Shown here: piece after piece, positions 52,473 to 61,135 of the stretch
Position numbering within the stretch: the stretch's first letter is position 1
How the letters are laid out: every line of letters starts with the position of its first letter
DNA from: JAAZBA01 sp964461815
Lineage (GTDB): Bacteria; Bacillota; Clostridia; Oscillospirales; QAMX01
DNA length: 64,000 nucleotides
Direction of reading: 5' to 3'
Assembly: GCA_964461815.1 (NCBI GenBank)
Contig: CAYWVF010000001.1
Location: 1 to 64,000 of the forward strand
Notes under the pieces: model-generated
Seen by the model: only the letters and a program-made list of their open reading frames with translations
What the model was told of the DNA's origin: nothing
Databases searched by the model: none
Program-made: the position numbers and the translations under genes

Positions 52473-53099
52473 TCATTCAAATACGACTTCCTTGAAGTAT
52501 TCCGGACGATGGAAGTCGGGATTCGGATAAATTGCGGAATCGATCGGGAAGCATGTTACAAAATGCGAGTTAGCTGTAAGCTCTCCGCATTTGTACATAT
52601 TCATTTTAATGGAAGAACCGCTCTTGCCCGTAAATACAGGACAGGATTTTATGATATGATCGTAGGGTATCTTGTATTCAAGCTGCCACCAGCTGTCACC
52701 GCTTGACGGTTTGACCTCGAATATGGTCGGATCTGTAACTGTCTGAAAACGAGGTCTTCTGCCCGGCCCAAAATGGAGCTTAAGCATTCCGAGAGGGTTC
52801 ATTTCCATATTGAAATAATCGTGCTTTGACGGATCGGGGGAGAAGAAGAATTCAAGACAGGAATCTGTATGAACAGGTCCGTCATGCTCCTTGACCTCAG
52901 CTCTGAAAGGAAATTCGTATGCTCTCATGCAGACGTACAGATTTGAATCATCATGTGCAAGAGCTGCATATACCTTAGGAGCATATCCACCCCAGGGTGT
53001 GATCGAAATGTCGATAGGGAGCTTTTCACCGTTTTCAATGCTTCTTACAAAGTCTTCGCGGGAGTCCACTTTTCTTATAATGTAGCTGCTCACTGTCAT
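52473..53099 (-). CDS. CBM9-like protein, copy B
   Basis: A 208-residue paralogue of copy A, with WGGYAPKVYAALAHDDSNLY near 37-56, TDSCLEFFFSPDPS near 77-90, YFNMEMNPLGMLKLHFGPG and the C-terminal RPEYFKEVVFE. No signal peptide. The pair is separated by 17 bases and lies between clpE-like and ABC-F genes on the same strand, so it is cotranscribed with housekeeping genes. Function unknown; sugar sensing or a sugar-linked enzyme partner are guesses. Confidence 0.8.
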   Translation of the reverse strand: MTVSSYIIRKVDSREDFVRSIENGEKLPIDISITPWGGYAPKVYAALAHDDSNLYVCMRAYEFPFRAEVKEHDGPVHTDSCLEFFFSPDPSKHDYFNMEMNPLGMLKLHFGPGRRPRFQTVTDPTIFEVKPSSGDSWWQLEYKIPYDHIIKSCPVFTGKSGSSIKMNMYKCGELTANSHFVTCFPIDSAIYPNPDFHRPEYFKEVVFE

Positions 53100-53118
53100 G
53101 TACCTCTTCTTTATATTT

Positions 53119-55437
53119 TTATAAAAGATCTATCTTTAAAGCTCCGTCCGAAACGGAAAGTGCGATGTTTGTAATACTGCGATCGTAATTATCGATAAGC
53201 TTGGCGGCAATGACGTCTTCGATCTCACGCTGTATGAGCCTCTGAAGATTTCTGGCGCCGAATTTGATCGAATATGATTTATCAACGAGATAATCGACAG
53301 CATCATCATTCCATGCGAATTTTATGGAGCGCTCAGATAACGAATCACGCAGATCTCCAAGCATTATGTGTGCTATATCGGCAAAGTTCTCTCTGGACAG
53401 CGGATTGAATGCAATTATCTCATCGATCCTGTTGATAAATTCAGGACGCATGATGTCGCCTAACGCCTTTAATGCTTTCTCCTTTGCCTGCTCTGTAACT
53501 GTACGTGCAAAGCCTACAGCACCGTCTGTACGGTTGCTGCCTGCGTTGGAGGTCATAATGATGATGGTGTGCTCAAAGCTTACAGTACGTCCATGTGCAT
53601 CCGTTACACGTCCATCGTCAAGGATCTGAAGCAGAATATTCAGAACATCGGGATGAGCCTTTTCAATCTCATCGAAAAGTATGACACAGTACGGTCTGCG
53701 GCGAACCTTTTCCGTAAGCTGACCTGCTTCATCGTAACCGACATATCCGGGAGGTGCTCCGATGAGTCTGGATACAGAGTGCTTCTCCATAAATTCAGAC
53801 ATATCGAGACGTATAAGTGCCTCGGGTGTATCAAACATATCTGCGGCAAGACGCTTTACAAGCTCTGTTTTGCCGACACCGGTCGAGCCTGTGAATATAA
53901 ATGATACAGGCTTCGCTTTTGCGGAAATACCTACTCTGTTTCTCTTTATAGCCGAAGCGACCGAAGCAATAGCCTCATCCTGACCGACGATGCGCTTACG
54001 TAGACGATCCTCAAGCTTAGAAAGACGTTCAAATTCCTGCTCACAAATGCGATTTGCAGGTATACCTGTCCACAGCTCAATAACTCTTGCAAGATCCGAG
54101 AGTGTGACTGTAGGAACAGGTGCAGTCTCAAGCTCATGGAGCCTGCTTTCAAGCTGCAATTCACGGCTTCGAAGCTCGGCAATGTGTTCGTAAGCTGTAT
54201 TCGACGTATCTGCCATAAGTGTATCACGTTCAGCTGCAATAGAATTGAGCTCGGAACGGACATTTTCTATATCCGTAAGGGAAGTGTTGTGCAAATTAAT
54301 ATCGGAACATGCCTCATCCATAAGGTCGATAGCCTTGTCGGGGAGGTATCTGTCTGTGATATAGCGCTCGGAGAGGACAACGCATTGACGTGCGATATCA
54401 TCGGGGATCTTGACTACGTGATAATCTTCGTAATACGATCTGATACCCGTGATGATCTTAACTGAGTCCTCAATTGAGGGTTCGCTGACAACTACGGGCT
54501 GGAATCTGCGTTCAAGTGCTGAATCCTTTTCGATATGCTTTCTGTATTCGGCAAATGTTGTGGCACCTATCACCTGTATTTCACCGCGTGAAAGTGCAGG
54601 CTTCAATATATTGGCCGCATTCATAGCACCCTCTGCGTCACCTGCCGCCATGAGGTTGTGGACCTCGTCGATCACAAGAATGATGTTTCCGAGCTTCTTG
54701 ACCTCGTCGATAAGCCCCTTCATACGGCTTTCAAACTGCCCTCTGAACTGTGTACCTGCGACAAGCGAGGTGAGATCGAGAAGATATACCTCGCACTTTG
54801 CAAGCTTAACAGGCACGTTGCCCTCTGCAATTCGGACAGCAAGTCCCTCGGCAATGGCTGTTTTACCTACACCAGGCTCACCGATAAGACATGGATTGTT
54901 TTTCTGACGACGATTCAGTATCTGAATAACACGTGCGATCTCCGTATCACGTCCTACGATACGGTCGAGCTTGCCGTCTCTTGCACGCTGTGTCAAGCAC
55001 AGACAGTACTGATCGAGGAATTTCTTTTTAGACGGTGCATCCTTTTTCTGATTTTTTGCGGTACTGTCACCTTTTTTCTCGGGATTCCCGGGTACAGTCG
55101 GTGGGTTGCCGAATATGTTCTTTAAGAACGGAAATGTAGCGGTATTACCCGGATTTTCATTGTTTTCGTCATCGTTATCCGATTCTGGGAGCGTGAGGTC
55201 ATCCGGTAAGCTTTCAAGTCCGCCGTTTTCCATGAGACTGCTCATTTCATCCGACATGCTGTCGAGCTCTTCGTCGGTAATACCCATTTTCTGCATTATA
55301 TCATCAACAGGCTTTAATCCGAGGTCACGAGCACATTTAAGGCAAATACCCTCGTTTGTAGTAACACCATTTTCAATTTTTGTGATAAACACGACGGCAA
55401 CATTTTTATTGCATCGTGAACACATAGTAACGTTCAT
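53119..55437 (-). CDS. clpE: ClpE-like ATP-dependent protease ATPase subunit
   Basis: A 772-residue Clp/Hsp100 ATPase. An N-terminal four-cysteine zinc site (CSRCNKNV... CLKCARDLG, residues 6-40) as in ClpE/McsA is followed by an acidic, low-complexity linker (about 60-130). AAA1 has GEPGVGKTAIAEG near 190 and AAA2 has GSTGVGKTELVKR near 525; between them is a coiled middle domain. The C-terminal D2 contains NAGSNRTDG and a hydrophobic loop candidate. It unfolds damaged proteins for ClpP. ATG follows AAGGAG. It directly follows pgsA; no CtsR-type operator is visible in the short gap. Confidence 0.9.
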   Translation of the reverse strand: MNVTMCSRCNKNVAVVFITKIENGVTTNEGICLKCARDLGLKPVDDIMQKMGITDEELDSMSDEMSSLMENGGLESLPDDLTLPESDNDDENNENPGNTATFPFLKNIFGNPPTVPGNPEKKGDSTAKNQKKDAPSKKKFLDQYCLCLTQRARDGKLDRIVGRDTEIARVIQILNRRQKNNPCLIGEPGVGKTAIAEGLAVRIAEGNVPVKLAKCEVYLLDLTSLVAGTQFRGQFESRMKGLIDEVKKLGNIILVIDEVHNLMAAGDAEGAMNAANILKPALSRGEIQVIGATTFAEYRKHIEKDSALERRFQPVVVSEPSIEDSVKIITGIRSYYEDYHVVKIPDDIARQCVVLSERYITDRYLPDKAIDLMDEACSDINLHNTSLTDIENVRSELNSIAAERDTLMADTSNTAYEHIAELRSRELQLESRLHELETAPVPTVTLSDLARVIELWTGIPANRICEQEFERLSKLEDRLRKRIVGQDEAIASVASAIKRNRVGISAKAKPVSFIFTGSTGVGKTELVKRLAADMFDTPEALIRLDMSEFMEKHSVSRLIGAPPGYVGYDEAGQLTEKVRRRPYCVILFDEIEKAHPDVLNILLQILDDGRVTDAHGRTVSFEHTIIIMTSNAGSNRTDGAVGFARTVTEQAKEKALKALGDIMRPEFINRIDEIIAFNPLSRENFADIAHIMLGDLRDSLSERSIKFAWNDDAVDYLVDKSYSIKFGARNLQRLIQREIEDVIAAKLIDNYDRSITNIALSVSDGALKIDLL

Positions 55438-55451
55438 ATGATCTCCTTAGG

Positions 55452-55976
55452 TTATTTTTTTAATAAATGTTTGTTTCTGACTGCATATATTATCAATGCA
55501 AGTACGCTGAGTGCAAGAGCACATATAAGCATGATTTTAGCGATAAGCTCAGGTATCGGGAATGCTATTATCAGCAGCGTAACAAAATAAAATACAGAAG
55601 AGGCTGCCTTTCCGTAAACGTTGGATGGCGGTACGTCCTTTGTACGCTTGAGCATAACAGAACCACCGATAAGCATCGTAGCTTCCTTCAAAACAAGAAT
55701 GAGTATTACCCACGGCGGTATCATGTCGGCAATTGTCATACACACAAATGCCGTGATCTGCATGAGCTTGTCTGCAAGTGGGTCGATAATACGTCCGAGT
55801 CGTGTGATCTGATTATATTTTCTGGCAATATGCCCGTCAAGCACATCTGTGATCCCTGCAAAAAGAAATATAAAGCCTGCGATAAGATATGCATTTTCAA
55901 TGCCCGAGAAGAAAACAATTGCAAATACAGGCACAAGAATAAGTCTCAATAGGGATAAAGCGTTTGGAATATTCAT
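55452..55976 (-). CDS. pgsA: CDP-diacylglycerol-glycerol-3-phosphate 3-phosphatidyltransferase
   Basis: A 174-residue membrane enzyme with four to six hydrophobic helices and the CDP-alcohol phosphotransferase motif DGHIARKYNQITRLGRIIDP with LADK (about 45-68), in which the Asp residues bind metal. It makes phosphatidylglycerol phosphate, the first step to PG and cardiolipin. Length and first residues MNIPNALSLLRLILVPVF are typical. A consensus-like promoter lies 60 bases upstream, and it probably leads the operon through clpE and on to ftsH. Confidence 0.93.
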   Translation of the reverse strand: MNIPNALSLLRLILVPVFAIVFFSGIENAYLIAGFIFLFAGITDVLDGHIARKYNQITRLGRIIDPLADKLMQITAFVCMTIADMIPPWVILILVLKEATMLIGGSVMLKRTKDVPPSNVYGKAASSVFYFVTLLIIAFPIPELIAKIMLICALALSVLALIIYAVRNKHLLKK

Positions 55977-56031
55977 AATTTCAGTTTGCCTCCTAATGTA
56001 TAATGCGTAGATGCATAATATCGTAATCTAT

Positions 56032-56060
56032 ATTATATACTTTTTTTACACAGTTGTCTA
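56032..56060 (-). promoter_or_regulatory. Promoter of pgsA and the housekeeping operon
   Basis: On the minus strand TAGACA (56060-56055) and TATAAT (56037-56032) are separated by exactly 17 bases. AGGAGG follows, about 12 bases before the pgsA start. Confidence 0.75.
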
Positions 56061-56169
56061 GTTTTTTGCTGTAAATTCAAAGAATGTTAAAGAAGAATCG
56101 CAAAGCAAAAATACGAGCGGCATTTATATCATTTACGACAGCAATAGCGGTTTTATCGGTACAAACCGA

Positions 56170-56198
56170 TTGACAATGACATTATTATATTATAAAAT
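56170..56198 (+). promoter_or_regulatory. Promoter of ylmH-like gene
   Basis: TTGACA (56170-56175) and TAAAAT (56193-56198), spacer 17, about 60 bases before the chosen ATG. TATAAA at 56191-56196 is an alternative -10. Confidence 0.65.
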
Positions 56199-56257
56199 AT
56201 ATATTGTTGTTTAGAAGCTTTATTTTGAATGAAACATGTTTAGAAGCAGAATATAAT

Positions 56258-57064
56258 ATGAGAGAAAAAAAAGAGATTTTAAAGAGCATCGCCGATCAGG
56301 ATGACAGGATCATGGTATCGCATATGCTGGATAAGCTGAATCGGTCACAGAATAATTACATGATAACGTCCTGTGGATTTTATAATATGCGTGAGCGGGC
56401 GATACTTGACGGCATACTGAAAACATGCGGCGGTAAATATGTATTTGACGGTGGCTCGGAGGATGCAGAGCGTACACTGCTATTGTTTATACCTGAGTAT
56501 TATGAAGATATGTCTATAGATGAGCTGCGTAAGGATGAAGCATATCCGGCAGAGGTGATCAGATTTGATTTGAGATATGATAAACGCATCATGTCTCACC
56601 GTGACTATCTCGGTGTACTCATGTCACTTGGAATAGAACGGAGCATGATAGGAGAATTCTGGATAAACGACAGTGGCTGTACTGCGTTGGTGATGAAGAG
56701 CGTATCAGAGCATATCCTGAACAGTGTAGATAAAATAGGAAATGTCGGAGTCGATGTGTATCGCTGCGGCTTTGACAGGATCGAGAGTGTCGAAAAGCGT
56801 GTTAAGCAGCTGAGAGACAGCGTTCCGTCACTGAGACTTGACAGTATCGTTGCAGCATCATTCGGACTGTCAAGAGGAGATGCTAAGGATGCCGTGTTAA
56901 AAGGACTTGTCAGCGTAAATGGTGCTGAATGTTTGTCACCAAGCAGTGACCTTGCGGAGGGTACGTATATATCTATGCGAGGTAAAGGAAAAGCAAGACT
57001 TTTAGATGCATCCGGCAGAACAAAAAAAGGAAATATTGCAGTAATTATAGAAAAATATTTGTAA
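56258..57064 (+). CDS. ylmH: YlmH-like S4 domain RNA-binding protein
   Basis: About 268 residues. The C-terminal third holds an S4 RNA-binding domain (about 190-250): RLDSIVAASFGLSRGDAKDAV and VSVNGAECLSPSSDL. The N-terminal part (LLIFIPEYY, DLRYDKRIMSHRDYLGVLMS) matches YlmH, a protein of the division/ylm cluster that acts in ribosome rescue or cell division. Start is the ATG at 56258; a TTG at 56204 lacks a ribosome site. The gene is followed after 18 bases by an SGNH hydrolase; the usual ylm neighbours are absent here. Confidence 0.88.
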   Translation: MREKKEILKSIADQDDRIMVSHMLDKLNRSQNNYMITSCGFYNMRERAILDGILKTCGGKYVFDGGSEDAERTLLLFIPEYYEDMSIDELRKDEAYPAEVIRFDLRYDKRIMSHRDYLGVLMSLGIERSMIGEFWINDSGCTALVMKSVSEHILNSVDKIGNVGVDVYRCGFDRIESVEKRVKQLRDSVPSLRLDSIVAASFGLSRGDAKDAVLKGLVSVNGAECLSPSSDLAEGTYISMRGKGKARLLDASGRTKKGNIAVIIEKYL

Positions 57065-57082
57065 GTTGAAAGGAGAATATAT

Positions 57083-57730
57083 ATGGAACTTAAGGGTAAA
57101 AAGATAGTATTTCTGGGAGATAGCATAACTTTTGGTGCAGGAACAAGCGGAGAAGAGAATACATTTGTATATCTTGTAGGCAAATACGGAGGCTTCAGAG
57201 AGTCGCTCAACTATGGCATAAGCGGTACACGTATCGCACGTCAGACGAAGCCGACAGTGGATAATCCAAGCTTTGATCTTGATTTCTGTCAGCGTGTCGA
57301 GGAGCTTGATGACGATGCGGATATCGTTGTGGTGTTCGGAGGTACTAACGATTTCGGTCACGGAGATGCATCACTCGGTTCGTTTGAGAGCAGAAGCCTT
57401 TATACATTCTATGGTGCATGTCATCATCTTATGACGAGACTGCACGAGCGCTTCCCGGGCAAGCCGATCATAATTATGACTCCGCTTCATAGACTGGACG
57501 AGGATGTTCACAGAGTTGATAACGGAGCCGATCTCAAGGTATATGTTGATATTATCCGTGAAGTTGCGGAGTATTATTCGATCCCTGTACTTGATCTTTA
57601 TTCGGAGAGCGGTATTCAGCCTAAGGTGAAGGTGCTTTGTGATAAGTATTGCCCGGACGGACTTCATCCTAACGATGATGGTCATGTTATTTTGACAAAT
57701 AAGATACTTTCATATCTTAAGAATATGTAG
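57083..57730 (+). CDS. SGNH/GDSL-family hydrolase
   Basis: A 215-residue esterase-type enzyme. Block I GDSITFGAG (nucleophile Ser near residue 14), Gly-Asn block VVVFGGTNDFGHG near 86-98, and the C-terminal DGLHPNDDGH (Asp and His) near 193-202 are all present. No signal peptide, so it acts inside the cell, perhaps on acetylated sugars. AAAGGAG lies nine bases before the ATG. Confidence 0.88.
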   Translation: MELKGKKIVFLGDSITFGAGTSGEENTFVYLVGKYGGFRESLNYGISGTRIARQTKPTVDNPSFDLDFCQRVEELDDDADIVVVFGGTNDFGHGDASLGSFESRSLYTFYGACHHLMTRLHERFPGKPIIIMTPLHRLDEDVHRVDNGADLKVYVDIIREVAEYYSIPVLDLYSESGIQPKVKVLCDKYCPDGLHPNDDGHVILTNKILSYLKNM

Positions 57731-57762
57731 ATCCGATCATTGTAATACATAAAAACCGAGAA

Positions 57763-57847
57763 AGACAGCTGTTTTGAGTCAAATGATGTGTACAGAAAAG
57801 GTTTATAGCTTTTGTGTCGCATATCACAAAGCAGCTGTCTGTTTTTT
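57763..57847 (+). terminator. Terminator of the SGNH gene
   Basis: Long hairpin: AGACAGCTGTTTTG (57763-57776) pairs with CAAAGCAGCTGTCT (57827-57840) with small mismatches, followed by GTTTTTT. The 50-base loop may form inner structure. Confidence 0.65.
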
Positions 57848-57856
57848 ATAATAAAA

Positions 57857-57896
57857 ACACCCTTTGACTGATCAATTTGAATCGGTCAAAGGGTGT
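57857..57896. terminator. Terminator of the envelope-module operon
   Basis: Stem ACACCCTTTGAC (57857-57868) and GTCAAAGGGTGT (57885-57896); on the minus strand it is followed by TTTTATTATAAAAA. It ends the minus-strand lipoprotein gene at 57905. Confidence 0.88.
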
Positions 57897-57904
57897 AATT
57901 GATA

Positions 57905-59149
57905 TTATCCGACACCGAGTGTCAACTCAACAGCCTGTACTCCCTCGGGGAAGATAGGAAGGATCGTGCCTCCATTGCCTGCAACGAGCAGCAGGTACTC
58001 TCCGGATAACGGTACCAATGCCACATAAGATTCCGAAATAAAGGAAACATCTTCATATGAAGCCATATCTGCACCGTTTGATAAAGATAAGTCAAGGAAC
58101 AGTTGGCTGGGGCTATCCATCTCCGTTTCGATGTACCATTGACCTTGCCATTCGGCTTGAAGAGTAGGGTCGTTTTCATAGAAGCACTGCAATACGACAT
58201 CGCCGTCGTAGCCGTTGCTTTCGTTGAGGTAAAAGCTCAGACAGTAGCTCACACTGTTGTCCCATGTTTTGATCCACCAGTCAGTGCCGTAGCTGTCGTA
58301 GGCAAGACCGACTGCTGTCGGGCCAAGCCACCCATTCACAAGCCATTCCTCAAGCTTAATGCCTTCGTCGATTATAGGCATAAAGTCCCAGAGCAGGATC
58401 TCACGCTCATCACCGATAAGCAGATCGATAAATCCGAGCTCATCGAGTGATGGTTCCCACTGATACTCCGTACCGTCAGTCAACGTTACGATAACGGTTG
58501 TATCCGGCGTCTGTGCATCACCATCAAGGTTGCAGAAAAGCAGTATCGGGTCGCCGTTTTCAGCTTGATAAAGCAGCTCACCATCGTTGCGCTTTACTGT
58601 GATGGATGAATAATAATCCTTTGCGGTGATGCAATACAGGTGTCCGTACGTACCGATAGTGTGAGCCTCATCGATCTCGGAGACGAATGGGTAATACTTA
58701 TTCAATTCGCTTGACGCACCGTAAAACCACTGTGAAAAATCAATGCCTGTTTCATTAGCAGCAGTGCTGTCAAGATAGCCTATATAAGCTGCTCCGAACT
58801 GTGCAGTCGTGTAACCGATTTCCTCACGCAGCACATCGATAGACGTACCTGCATCGTTTGAAAATACCTGACTCTCGGTGAGAGGCACGGACTCATCCGA
58901 AGTATCAAATTTGGAAAAAAGAGGTGGAGTTACGACGGATTCAGACGATTCGTCCTTCTTTTCCTGCTTGTCGGTATCAAGTTGTGCAGGTAATTTATCG
59001 TCAGGCTGTTCGGGATCTTCTTTGCTTATATCAAATGCACCGGGAATATATGTACTGCTTGCGGTAGCTGCTGAGGCTTGCGATTTATCCTGCGATGAAC
59101 ATGCACATAATGCAAGTATCAGCAGTATTGGTATCAATAGCTTTTTCAT
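57905..59149 (-). CDS. Lipoprotein, unknown function
   Basis: About 414 residues. The signal ends in the lipobox ILALCAC near residue 17, then a Ser/Ala/Asp-rich spacer (about 20-85) leads to a folded domain of about 330 residues with many aromatic residues and WWIKTWDNSVSYCLSF and WQGQWYIETEMDSP segments. ATG 59149 is seven bases after GGAGG; the ATG six bases earlier is too close. It is last in the SPFH/TPM operon and may be its cell-surface part. Function not recognised. Confidence 0.75.
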   Translation of the reverse strand: MKKLLIPILLILALCACSSQDKSQASAATASSTYIPGAFDISKEDPEQPDDKLPAQLDTDKQEKKDESSESVVTPPLFSKFDTSDESVPLTESQVFSNDAGTSIDVLREEIGYTTAQFGAAYIGYLDSTAANETGIDFSQWFYGASSELNKYYPFVSEIDEAHTIGTYGHLYCITAKDYYSSITVKRNDGELLYQAENGDPILLFCNLDGDAQTPDTTVIVTLTDGTEYQWEPSLDELGFIDLLIGDEREILLWDFMPIIDEGIKLEEWLVNGWLGPTAVGLAYDSYGTDWWIKTWDNSVSYCLSFYLNESNGYDGDVVLQCFYENDPTLQAEWQGQWYIETEMDSPSQLFLDLSLSNGADMASYEDVSFISESYVALVPLSGEYLLLVAGNGGTILPIFPEGVQAVELTLGVG

Positions 59150-59163
59150 CCGCATACCTCCGA

Positions 59164-59952
59164 TCAGAATTTGCCGCTGCGTCCCGAACCACCGCCGCCT
59201 GATCTGCTTTGACTGTACCCGGAGGACGAGCTTGAGCGGTTGATCTTTCTCCTTGATTCGGTGCGATGCGTAAATTGATCGACTTGCTCTGTAAGATTCA
59301 GACCGCTCACCGAATAAACACCGGCGGTTGTCTTTTTACGAACGGTTTTCATCTGCCCTGCCATGATCGCACAGACGATAGCAGCGATAACAAGCGAGAT
59401 GATGCTGAAGATAATGATAAGTGGGAACGGACTTTCACTGATGGGTTTACCATTGGCAGCCTGCTCCAAATAATAATCACATTCATTAATGTAGTCTTTA
59501 AACCCGCCGTACCAGTCATTATCTGCGAAATTATCGAGGAAAACCTCCTCGAGCAAATCAAGTCCGAAGTCGTTGAAAGCGTATTCGCTCTTTTCGCCAT
59601 AGCAGAACAATGCGTAGTCACGCTCTGCCATGCTCAAAAGCAGCATGATACCGTTACGCTGTTCGCCAATACCCATAGTATACTCGTGATAAATACCGTA
59701 TGTTGCCTCATATACGCCGGAGGGATCTATGGTTTTATAGTCATCGACGCTTACTATGTAAACGCCTACACCATATCGATCTGCAACAAGCTCCGACATA
59801 TTTGTAAGATCCTCAACCTGAGATTGATCTAAAAGTCCTGCCGTATCCATAACGTTTGGAAGCTGTGGCTCGGAGGAGACTGCGTATGCACCGCCTGTAA
59901 ACAGGCATATCGTGCATAGAACAAGCAGCAAACATAAGAATTTTCTTTTCAT
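59164..59952 (-). CDS. TPM-domain membrane protein (YdjH-like)
   Basis: About 262 residues: signal peptide (1-25), a TPM phosphatase-like domain (about 32-150) with VMDTAGLLDQSQVEDL, YGVGVYIVSVDDY and QRNGIMLLLSMAERDYALF, one transmembrane helix (about 187-208) and a cytoplasmic tail rich in Ser, Arg and Gly. This is the layout of B. subtilis YdjH. ATG 59952 is eight bases after AAGGAGG; an ATG three bases earlier is also possible. It lies 13 bases after the YdjG-like gene, as in ydjFGHI. Confidence 0.88.
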   Translation of the reverse strand: MKRKFLCLLLVLCTICLFTGGAYAVSSEPQLPNVMDTAGLLDQSQVEDLTNMSELVADRYGVGVYIVSVDDYKTIDPSGVYEATYGIYHEYTMGIGEQRNGIMLLLSMAERDYALFCYGEKSEYAFNDFGLDLLEEVFLDNFADNDWYGGFKDYINECDYYLEQAANGKPISESPFPLIIIFSIISLVIAAIVCAIMAGQMKTVRKKTTAGVYSVSGLNLTEQVDQFTHRTESRRKINRSSSSSGYSQSRSGGGGSGRSGKF

Positions 59953-59965
59953 CATCTTGCCCTCC

Positions 59966-61063
59966 TTATATCGGCAGACATGCGATCGCAACACCGATCG
60001 CGATCAGCGGTGCTGCTATGGCTGCAAAATAAGCTGCCAACTTTTTCCTGCTGATCGGCAGGTCACCGACGATCTTACCGGTCTGTCCATTCATTGCAAA
60101 GAGATAATTCTTGCCGTTCCATTTCGTTGAGAGCATCCAGACAGGCAGCAGTGCATAGTGGACCTTGCCTCGCTTCAGATGAAGATTTTCGTTAACGGGA
60201 ACACATGTGCTGTAGCCGTTGGCACTTTGCATAAGTGCCGCACGCAGTGAGCCTTCGCATCTCTCATCGGCACGCTTACTGCTTTCGTCCATCCCGACGT
60301 CATACTTGTCGGCAAGGAAACCGGGCAGATATGCCTTTGAAAACGACTTTAATTCACTGTAGTCAAACGGCTCTATCGAATCCATATAATCATCGGGCAT
60401 TTTACTCGATGCATCTACGGGGATCTTCTCAAATGTCATTGAACCTGAACGAATGACGTTAAAGTGGTTTGTCTCGGTGATCTCATAATCACCTGCGGTA
60501 CGGGAATGCACCTGTGTGGCATGGTAGTTGATGCTGCCCTCTGCCTCACCGTCAAAAAGCCAGAACGGAACGTAAACGCCCTTGATCTCTTCAATATGAT
60601 TGCCGTTTGTAAATGCAGACGGTAAAAGACGTTTACCGTGATAATGCTTCTTGAGTGCCTTGACAGCATCCTCCTTGCTGAGCTTAAAGGGCAGAACGAA
60701 GTCAGGCTTGATAGCACCGGAAAACTGTCCGGGCACTATAGTTGGATTGCCGCAATAGGGACAGGAGGTCGCAGCAGTAGTCTCATCACAGATCAGCTCT
60801 GCTCCGCAGCTTGGACAGGTATAAGATTTCATATCCGCACCGTCAGCACCCCAGTCCTCACTGAGACCGGAGTCATCCCATGCGCCATCGGCTGAATTGT
60901 GCGCTTCTTCCGCTTGCTTGTTCTTATCGGCGTAAAGAGCCTCGATCTCAGCAACATCATAGCATGAGTCGCAGAAGTCGCATTGCAGCTTGCCGGTCGC
61001 ACCGACAAAGTGCAGTGGTCCCGTACAGGACGGGCACTGATAGTTAGTTACTTGCGTTGGCAT
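59966..61063 (-). CDS. Zinc-ribbon membrane protein (YdjG-like)
   Basis: About 365 residues. Two zinc ribbons (YQCPSCTGPLHF... CDFCDSCYD at about 8-37, and YTCPSCGAELICDE... CPYCGNP at about 80-106) precede a beta-rich domain (about 125-330, with IKGVYVPFWLFDGEAEG) and one C-terminal transmembrane segment (about 343-362). The order matches B. subtilis YdjG, which pairs with YdjH and recruits a PspA-like protein to the membrane. No PspA-like gene is in view. ATG 61063 is six bases after GAGGG. Confidence 0.82.
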   Translation of the reverse strand: MPTQVTNYQCPSCTGPLHFVGATGKLQCDFCDSCYDVAEIEALYADKNKQAEEAHNSADGAWDDSGLSEDWGADGADMKSYTCPSCGAELICDETTAATSCPYCGNPTIVPGQFSGAIKPDFVLPFKLSKEDAVKALKKHYHGKRLLPSAFTNGNHIEEIKGVYVPFWLFDGEAEGSINYHATQVHSRTAGDYEITETNHFNVIRSGSMTFEKIPVDASSKMPDDYMDSIEPFDYSELKSFSKAYLPGFLADKYDVGMDESSKRADERCEGSLRAALMQSANGYSTCVPVNENLHLKRGKVHYALLPVWMLSTKWNGKNYLFAMNGQTGKIVGDLPISRKKLAAYFAAIAAPLIAIGVAIACLPI

Positions 61064-61135
61064 AGAATCCCTCATTTCATGAAAAGGTCTTAAAAATTAG
61101 CTAAAGCTCATGTTTTAAACGGTATTGTCTGCTTA

